Source of the DNA: Opisthorchis felineus
Lineage: Eukaryota; Platyhelminthes; Trematoda; Opisthorchiida; Opisthorchiidae
NCBI GenBank assembly: GCA_004794785.1
Contig: SJOL01004383.1
Location: 112,256 to 176,255, forward strand
Direction: 5' to 3'
Length of the DNA: 64,000 bases
Shown here: positions 60,901 to 64,000 of the stretch, in pieces
How positions within the stretch are numbered: the first letter of the stretch is position 1
Layout of the letters: each line of letters begins with the position of its first letter
Translations under genes and position numbers: made by a program
The notes under the pieces: generated by a model
What the model was told of the DNA's origin: nothing
The model's database searches: none
Seen by the model: the letters and a program-made list of their open reading frames with translations, nothing else

Positions 60901-63211
60901 TTTGAGCATAATGACAGCAACTGCCACGTTAAATCTGGTGTGCTACAGCGTTCCCTGTTTCTAACCACAGTATTCCTCAAAGTCGAATTATAAATTTGGT
61001 AGTCTGATGTAGCAGACGAATGAGGATGGGACAGGTGTGTGGCCAGTGTTGCTTCTTCAGCATAGATGGAGTTCGTCTGTAGAATGAAGTGTTGATTTGT
61101 TATCTCCATCGCATGACTGTTTAATCTAAACTCAACAATACTGATCAGAGATCAACCCTTGAATTTGAACTCTCCTTTTGAGCTACGGAGACTTGATCAG
61201 CCACCTGTAGACAATCAGTGGCTTGGTTTTTCGCCGATTGGAGTATATTGGGATACATGATCATTTGGACACCGGTCTTTTTTTATTTAGCTGATCCGAC
61301 TGTCTTTGGTAGTACAACGCCTAGCTTACAGCAGACTGTTACCATGCTCGGTTCGCGCCACAGGAGAGAACCAGTGTTATATTTGGGTATTTTGGATTTC
61401 GTTGGAGCTAGCGTCAGTTTCATCGAAAACTAGATCAAACGGATTCGATTAAATGATTCCATTAGCTAATTAGGTATATTTTCGCCTGTTGTCACGAGAA
61501 TCTCTTGTCTGGTTTAAGTCAAACCAACAACACTGAGGTACTTCGGTATAATAGGTTGGTCGCATTCGGAGCTATGCTAATCATTAGGTGATTGAATCGT
61601 AGTTCAGGTCAATGTCAATGTTCCTAATTGCTGTGTGCGTGAGGGAGTGACATTTTTTACAGATTCGCCCTTGAACGTTGTGTGCACAATAATGAATCAA
61701 CAAAAGTACTGAACACTGTTGCAAGTCACATAACATCTATTGGTCATTTGCCCTCGAGCACTATCGAAGTGTCCTTGGTTCTGCACTTTTTTATGACTTA
61801 AGGACGATGTGTTTGAAGTGTTCCATCAACCCGCCTAATCAATGAACAGTCTTGAACTCAGGAAACTGTGTGAGTCCTTCTGTAAGTTGTTCCTAAAATC
61901 TGATTAGCTATGCGGATAGCGAGTGAGTTAATCGATAAAGTCAGTCCCGTACGAATCGTCGAAGTGATTTTGTATCCGAGTGATAGGTGAGTGAACTGCA
62001 AAGTGCACACAGTCACACACATCGATTAACACGGTTCAGCATTCTAGACACGAAGTGCATTCGTTATTCATGAAATAGAATTCCTCGAACATGTGGATAG
62101 AGGCACTTGCTTTTCGAAACATCTAATCTACCCAGGCTCCTTGGGAATGCCGTGTTGGACGCGGATGCTCTGGAAGAGGTCTTGCCCATTGAGGTAAATT
62201 TATTTGCCGAATCTTGGACATAACTGAACTGTCTATTTGCTGCACTTTCATGGTCGATGTACCATAGTCAGGTGACTTGTTGTTAGGCGCCCCCGTGAAG
62301 CTCCATTTCTGATTGAATTGAACTTGTGGGTACGACGTTGTTCCTGTGGAGTAACGCCTAGTGCGTTCGCCTATGCGATGTACTTTCGGTTGGTGGGAGA
62401 GTTATTTGGTCATTCTAAGGGCCGGTGTAAAAGTTTAGATGTTGGGGAACATTTTACGGATCATAGAAAAACCGACCAGGTGCTGCCTCTTGACAGTGTT
62501 ACCGTCGTTCAAACTCTTCCGAAATCGCATTGTATGAAGTTTTGACCTACCGTGTACCTTACTTGAATATCATTCCAACAGAACACGCATTGGACGAGTT
62601 AGGACCGAAGCTTCCTGCATGGCCCGTAATTTTTGGGGACTTGTCACAGGAGCGTTTGACAGTAGCTTTGAACGAATGAATGCGAGATAATGGGAGGCAA
62701 TATTATGTAATATCGTGTATACATTACTGCTTGCACGAAGGACGTTTTTTTATCGATGGACTAGCTAAGTCTTCATCTTACGCCTGGGCTGTTGAACTGC
62801 GTACCAGTTGAAGCTCTCAATTTTGTGTTTGGATCTCTATTTACCGCCTTTTTCTTTCCTTTTACTCTGTCGAGAATTTCATTTCTGTCTCGCTACTAGT
62901 GCTCTGTGCAGTTGATGATTAAGTCCGAATTATGTTGATCATCAACGTACCAGCATGGTCTGACATTTTACTCATTCTTTTTAAATCTCAGTTCACAAGA
63001 ATCTAGGGGGTCGAATCAATGGGTGGACAGCGGTGTGTTCCCGTCACCAATTCTAAACATGGATTCAGAAGCAGTCAGCCTCCCGGTACTTCCAGGCGAC
63101 GCACAGCCAGATGAACCTTTTGAAGAGACGGAGTTGGGTTCCATTGAGCAACAAAAACACGTGGTACTTCACTTGTTGTCTCAACTGAAGCTTGGTATGG
63201 ACTTGACAAAA
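28965..63211 (+). CDS. OSBPL11: Oxysterol-binding-protein-related protein, ORP10/ORP11 type (partial, 12 exons placed)
   Basis: ORPs bind and move lipids between membranes; ORP10/11 act at Golgi/endosome and contact sites (family knowledge). Exons: 28965-28999, 29808-29913, 39158-39208, 40034-40115, 40830-40918, 42280-42400, 42500-42623, 46899-47013, 49085-49126, 50988-51104, 56405-56557, 62992-63211. The PH domain spans exons 2-5: [44 protein letters not shown] and [20 protein letters not shown], all close to the ORP10/11 PH domain. A Ser/Thr-rich linker follows, then [15 protein letters not shown] (a conserved pre-ORD helix) and [26 protein letters not shown], the start of the ORD. Acceptors end in AG; all donors but one are GT; phases agree except across 51.1-56.4 kb. 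The start codon, the missing exon and the rest of the ORD are not seen. ORP10 versus ORP11 cannot be settled. Confidence 0.9.
29105..29375 (+). repeat. 5'-truncated RTE LINE 3' end, inside the first ORP intron
   Basis: Plus strand matches the 3' end of the RTE LINE at 22.79-23.06 kb (minus strand): GGGACTCAACTCACCAAT, CGCGCAGTCA-TGGCGCT, AAGGCTTGGCTGT, CCGGTGATCGAAACT-like and TTTATAGCTGATA blocks in order. It ends with a TTGAATTGAAT-type tail. The open frame of 142 codons crossing this region is an accident of this insertion and the neighbouring intron. Confidence 0.75.
29808..29913 (+). CDS. OSBPL11: ORP gene, PH-domain exon 1 (GC splice donor)
   Basis: Acceptor TTATCAG. After one leading base it reads [16 protein letters not shown], then [19 protein letters not shown]: the first strands of the PH domain. 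It ends at GAG followed by GCAAGT. No GT donor nearby keeps the frame of the next conserved exon, so the intron from 29914 is read as GC-AG. Confidence 0.88.
29914..32519. other. ORP intron sequence, no recognised element
   Basis: First part of a 9.2-kb intron. I see no exon, LINE, SINE or ribozyme here. Confidence 0.45.
32520..33372 (+). pseudogene. RTE-type LINE copy with internal deletion
   Basis: The plus strand opens with [20 protein letters not shown], then [40 protein letters not shown] and NHRAISLP, the pre-RT and early RT region. At about 32.95 kb homology jumps to the C-terminal end: [20 protein letters not shown] (33.09 kb) and [18 protein letters not shown], then [20 protein letters not shown] (33.2-33.37 kb). 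The catalytic RT core is absent. Inactive. Confidence 0.8.
33746..33991 (-). mobile_element. Hammerhead-bearing short retroelement, copy B
   Basis: A unit of about 246 bp between two TAAAATGT octamers (33738-33745 and 33992-33999), a possible target duplication. On the minus strand it begins with the 5' module TACACTCATTTGC, which here is a fold-back: arms 33961-33986 and 33901-33926 pair over 26 bases with 4 mismatches. A spacer follows, then a complete hammerhead ribozyme (33836-33794), then the 3' end shared with copy A (TTATGAGTAGTGCATTACG). It has no coding capacity and must depend on another element's machinery. Confidence 0.75.
33794..33836 (-). ncRNA. Hammerhead ribozyme, type I, complete core
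   Basis: Minus strand, 5' to 3': stem I strand GCCTAC (33836-33831); CTGATGA (33830-33824); stem II GCCC-CAAGAA-GGGC (33823-33810); GAAA (33809-33806); a minimal stem III from ACC/AGT (33806-33801); C17 at 33800; then the stem I partner GTGGGC (33799-33794). Stem I has six pairs, one of them G-U. All invariant core bases are present. The predicted cut is 3' of 33800. Such minimal stem III hammerheads are known from Penelope-like elements and act best as dimers (family knowledge). Confidence 0.85.
34345..34520 (-). mobile_element. SINE family B, decayed copy
   Basis: Plus-strand order GTAAGTGAAGTCA, GTTGTTTCATTC, GGAATCATCAGCAACGCGCA and CTCAGAAAC matches 43265-43445, which has a tRNA-like B box. 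The B-box region here is eroded. Confidence 0.6.
35242..35522 (-). repeat. 3' LTR of the Ty3/gypsy element
   Basis: On the minus strand the block starts TGTTGGGG at 35522 and ends CTAACA at 35242, giving TGTT...AACA ends, 281 bp. A purine tract AAGGGGAAG (35531-35523) lies directly before it, as expected for a polypurine tract priming plus-strand DNA. A TATAAAT-like box is present (minus strand, about 35428-35440). The first 24 bases include a perfect 22-bp palindrome (35499-35520). No 5' LTR is present for comparison. Confidence 0.7.
35523..38160 (-). pseudogene. Ty3/gypsy LTR retrotransposon pol, 5' truncated and broken
   Basis: Reading the minus strand: RT from about 38.14 kb ([32 protein letters not shown]), a frame change near 37.8 kb, then [10 protein letters not shown], where the usual second position D of YLDD is N. 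A frame change near 37.4 kb leads into RNase H ([17 protein letters not shown] in [18 protein letters not shown]). The integrase has an HHCC finger (H-x5-H ... C-x2-C near RCSRCQ), core residues D (HIDYAG), D (SDND) and E (QAERF). An in-frame TGA at 35849 interrupts the C-terminal tail, which continues to WTRHQNQLR. Gag, protease and the 5' LTR are missing. The layout recalls mag-like gypsy elements. Confidence 0.9.
38161..39157. other. ORP intron sequence, no recognised element
   Basis: End of the 9.2-kb GC-AG intron, after the truncated gypsy copy. No feature recognised. Confidence 0.45.
39158..39208 (+). CDS. OSBPL11: ORP gene, PH-domain exon 2
   Basis: A 51-bp exon in phase 0: [17 protein letters not shown]. 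The acceptor is CTATAG and the donor GTATGT. The KPRG-x-L-x-L-x segment matches the ORP10/11 PH strand. Confidence 0.85.
40034..40115 (+). CDS. OSBPL11: ORP gene, PH-domain exon 3
   Basis: [20 protein letters not shown] then GDFLKLK; acceptor TTTCCAG, donor GTATTG. The PSDEDS and NAA-x-G-x-x-x-KL segments are near-identical to ORP10/11. One base carries over to the next exon. Confidence 0.9.
40830..40918 (+). CDS. OSBPL11: ORP gene, PH-domain exon 4
   Basis: [20 protein letters not shown] then SEKAENNPT: the C-terminal PH helix with the signature DAKERQ-x-W. Acceptor CTTACAG, donor GTAGGT. The first two bases complete an Ala codon from the previous exon. Confidence 0.93.
41186..41304. repeat. 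(CT)n - gap - (TA)n microsatellite
   Basis: An imperfect CT run (41186-41227), 53 N (41228-41280) and a TA run (41281-41304). The gap is an assembly break in low-complexity intron sequence. Confidence 0.95.
42280..42400 (+). CDS. OSBPL11: ORP gene, linker exon 1
   Basis: Phase-0 start [20 protein letters not shown] then [20 protein letters not shown]; acceptor CTTTCAG, donor GTCAGA. It is Ser-rich, as is the linker after the ORP11 PH domain. No sequence-level match, but phase and composition fit. Confidence 0.7.
42500..42623 (+). CDS. OSBPL11: ORP gene, linker exon 2
   Basis: Begins by completing a Gly codon, then [20 protein letters not shown] and a low-complexity tail; acceptor CGTTAG, donor GTAAGC. 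It leaves two bases that pair with one base of the 46899 exon. Confidence 0.68.
42918..42960. repeat. (TTTC)n microsatellite
   Basis: About ten uninterrupted TTTC units in an ORP intron. Confidence 0.97.
43262..43441 (-). mobile_element. SINE family B, tRNA-derived
   Basis: On the minus strand a tRNA-like head (GGCGAACGGTTAGG... with B box GGGTTCGAAACT at 43381-43392) is followed by a body containing GAGATGCGCAATGTTGATG and GATGAAACAGCTGT. The body matches the copy at 34.35-34.52 kb and differs from family A at 21.6 kb, so two SINE families are present. Confidence 0.7.
44300..45362 (+). pseudogene. LINE remnant with (ATT)n tail
   Basis: Plus-strand fragments read [30 protein letters not shown] and [13 protein letters not shown], then, after breaks, a [13 protein letters not shown] segment (44.83-44.87 kb), corresponding to an N-Y-R-G-I-S-L ... 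QAGFR-x-GR ... YADDIALL series of RTE/BovB-like RTs. The YADD motif is A-N-D here. Downstream sequence runs to an (ATT)n tract at 45347-45362, a likely 3' tail. Heavily degraded. Confidence 0.65.
46899..47013 (+). CDS. OSBPL11: ORP gene, linker/helix exon 3
   Basis: [20 protein letters not shown] then [18 protein letters not shown]; acceptor CATTAG, donor GTAAGT. The second half looks like an amphipathic helix at the place where ORP11 has its REMMSHAEGQ-type helix. Phase fits on both sides. Confidence 0.8.
48480..48690 (+). pseudogene. RTE-type LINE C-terminal remnant
   Basis: Plus strand reads [20 protein letters not shown] then HGCKFWLL, the KGRVY-x-x-AVR-x-x-LLYGCE-x-W block that follows the RT in RTE elements. 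No RT core is seen beside it. It lies in the intron between 47.0 and 49.1 kb. Confidence 0.65.
49085..49126 (+). CDS. OSBPL11: ORP gene, small exon
   Basis: 42 bp in phase 0: [14 protein letters not shown]. Acceptor TTTTAG, donor GTAATG. It joins without phase break to exons on both sides; it sits just before the conserved LLLSKATS segment. Confidence 0.65.
49300..50520 (-). pseudogene. Penelope-like element, 5' truncated, with GIY-YIG endonuclease
   Basis: Minus strand 50487-50149 carries the end of the RT region: [12 protein letters not shown] is unclear, but [20 protein letters not shown] is the I-P-Y-x-x-G-x-S-E-x-I-R-R-x-L block of Penelope-like RTs. After a stop, 50127-49804 reads [20 protein letters not shown] then [20 protein letters not shown] and SRIGEHKRC: the linker and GIY-YIG nuclease (KVYVGQT, R, EHK). 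The ORF end is followed by about 0.45 kb of non-coding sequence with a hammerhead-like motif at 49355-49324. The upstream RT is missing. Confidence 0.88.
49321..49362 (-). ncRNA. Hammerhead-like motif of the Penelope-like element
   Basis: Minus strand: CTGACGA (49355-49349), one unpaired A, stem II GCTTTTG/CAAAAGC with loop TGT (49347-49331), GAAA (49330-49327), then CGTT. This is the CUGANGA...GAAA arrangement and lies downstream of the GIY-YIG ORF on the same strand, where Penelope-like terminal repeats carry hammerheads. Stem I pairs poorly and the extra A is atypical, so activity is doubtful. Confidence 0.55.
50988..51104 (+). CDS. OSBPL11: ORP gene, conserved pre-ORD helix exon
   Basis: [20 protein letters not shown] then [19 protein letters not shown]; acceptor CTTTCAG, donor GTTAGT. 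The L-L-x-L-KATS-x-AT segment is conserved in ORP10/11, and the ending TRIFW lines up with a T-x-I-x-W in human ORP11. Confidence 0.88.
51105..56404. other. Intron region probably hiding an ORP exon
   Basis: The exon before ends in phase 0 and the exon after needs two bases from upstream, so at least one exon of length 3n+2 should lie here. I could not place it. A 140-codon open frame at 54139-54561 has a vague LINE-like tail but no firm motif. Confidence 0.5.
56405..56557 (+). CDS. OSBPL11: ORP gene, acidic/Ser-rich exon before the ORD
   Basis: After one base: [40 protein letters not shown] and [10 protein letters not shown]. Acceptor CTTGTCAG, donor GTAGGT. It leaves two bases that complete a Gly codon with the 62992 exon. 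Confidence 0.72.
57390..57465. repeat. Degenerate GAAT/GATA-type tetranucleotide tract
   Basis: Interleaved AAATGAATGAAT, GGATAAAT and GATGAATG units in an ORP intron. Confidence 0.8.
57690..58200 (+). pseudogene. RTE-type LINE RT remnant
   Basis: Plus-strand pieces read [28 protein letters not shown] and, in another frame, [20 protein letters not shown] then [12 protein letters not shown], matching the D-GGE-V, EQAGFR and V-F-x-D-x-x-x-AFD series of RTE RTs. Several frameshifts. It lies in the 6.4-kb intron before the ORD exon. Confidence 0.7.
58201..62991. other. ORP intron sequence with one trace of the hammerhead element
   Basis: No exon or coding element recognised. Bases 60094-60122 match the 3' end of the hammerhead elements (ACTACTCA-AAGGTTGCTGAAAA-TCTTC) at 27 of 29 positions, but the ribozyme core does not follow. 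Confidence 0.5.
62992..63211 (+). CDS. OSBPL11: ORP gene, exon entering the ORD lipid-binding domain
   Basis: After one base it reads [20 protein letters not shown] through an acidic stretch (DEPFEETE) to [20 protein letters not shown] and GMDLTK, then donor GTGAGT. The LG-x-x-E-Q-x-x-V-x-x-HLLSQL-x-LGMDLT block is a hallmark of the ORD start in ORP10/11. The next exon, with the ORD core and the EQVSHHPP signature, is beyond the window. Confidence 0.95.
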
Positions 63212-64000
63212 GTGAGTGAGTTTTCTTCCTGTCAGCGCCTTATCGTCTCTTGATATTTGGTAAGGTCCCTAAGCGGAATCAAAATGTGTTATGGAACAAA
63301 AAATCTCCTGATGAGCCCATTTTACACTGGCGGCCATTTCACTCATGAGCGGTACAAGGCCATCCGTATTCTTATCCGTTCCTTGCTCGTTCATTTTTTT
63401 CGTGGATGACATGTTTTCTCCTTCCTGAGATGATAAGTTACCCGTGTTTTTACTATTTTCCCCTGATTAGGAAAACGGTTTCACGTTCAGATGCAGCTGT
63501 TTTGGTTTCAAACGCTCCTCCTGACGTGTGTTCATCTCAAGGGGGTCCTCTCTGAAGAGAACACCTCCATGGTAGTTTAAATACTGCTTGTATGTGGGAC
63601 AGGAGTTCTACATGCAGAATCATGAAGCGTGCACCAACCGATCCAGTAACATGTCGGCCAATCCTGGACTATAGCCACCCGGAGCTATGCCCATTACGTG
63701 TACCTCCAGTTGCCGCTACATTTATCGTCCTTTGAAGAGAAATTGAGTCTCCTGAAGCTGATGTTGCATCGCGGGACCCTGAAAAGTCCACTTCATGTTT
63801 GACTGGGTTCAGTTAGTGGACCAGTCTCCTCTCTCTCAGGGGAACCCAAAATGTTCTGGTCCCAGTTGCTTGGCATACGATGTGGCGTATTCCTCCTGCT
63901 GACGGTTGTGCGTTGCAAGTTCTAGAGACCATCCAATATCCGTAATTTTACGGGCTATGAGACGAGAGCAATCGCTGTCTGGTTTAGTCAAAATGTTCCG
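63212..64000. other. ORP intron start, no recognised feature
   Basis: Intron sequence after a GTGAGT donor, up to the window edge. I see no further exon. Confidence 0.5.

Noticed and set aside
63308..63315. CTGATGAG on the plus strand, as in hammerhead cores
   Set aside because: No GAAA with a stem II partner follows, and no stem I pairing is seen; a chance octamer.

Overview
The window is eukaryotic: long AT-leaning non-coding stretches, a gene split by multi-kilobase introns, and dense decayed retroelements. A tRNA-derived SINE, RTE- and CR1-type LINE remnants, a Ty3/gypsy element, a Penelope-like element and the exon/intron style suggest a flatworm, most likely a digenean trematode (fluke). 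The species call is inference; the gene and element families are read from the sequence.

The one host gene I can support runs left to right from about 29.0 kb past the right edge. It encodes an oxysterol-binding-protein-related protein of the ORP10/ORP11 type. Twelve exons can be placed: one tentative 5' exon, four for the PH domain, a Ser/Thr-rich linker, short helical-region exons, and an exon at 63.0-63.2 kb that enters the sterol/lipid-binding (ORD) domain. Splice phases join correctly throughout except across 51.1-56.4 kb, where an exon is probably missing from my model. The long intron after the second exon uses a GC donor. The N-terminus and most of the ORD lie outside what I can see.

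Left of the gene (0-28 kb) I see no host gene. It holds a CR1-like LINE (about 5.95-7.33 kb, minus), two related retroelement 3' ends with (ATT)n tails (3.1-4.06 kb minus; 16.2-17.4 kb plus), an RTE-type LINE at 18.7-21.3 kb (minus) split at its catalytic motif by a 0.4-kb insert with GGTTA motifs spaced at multiples of about 10.5 bp, a SINE at 21.6-21.75 kb, and a near-full-length decayed RTE LINE at 22.8-27.0 kb with a second 5' fragment beside it at 22.1-22.7 kb.

The introns carry more elements: a 3' RTE end (29.1 kb), an internally deleted RTE copy (32.5-33.4 kb), a Ty3/gypsy element with its 3' LTR (35.24-38.16 kb, minus), LINE remnants at 44.3, 48.5 and 57.7 kb, a second SINE family (34.4 and 43.3 kb), and a 5'-truncated Penelope-like element with a GIY-YIG domain (49.3-50.5 kb, minus).

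The most notable system is a family of short elements carrying hammerhead ribozymes. The copy at 33.75-33.99 kb has a complete hammerhead core with all three stems (stem III a very short, nearly self-complementary helix). The copy at 28.43-28.84 kb is flanked by an exact 13-bp duplication and contains two hammerhead segments facing each other around an assembly gap. The Penelope-like element has its own hammerhead-like motif downstream of the ORF.
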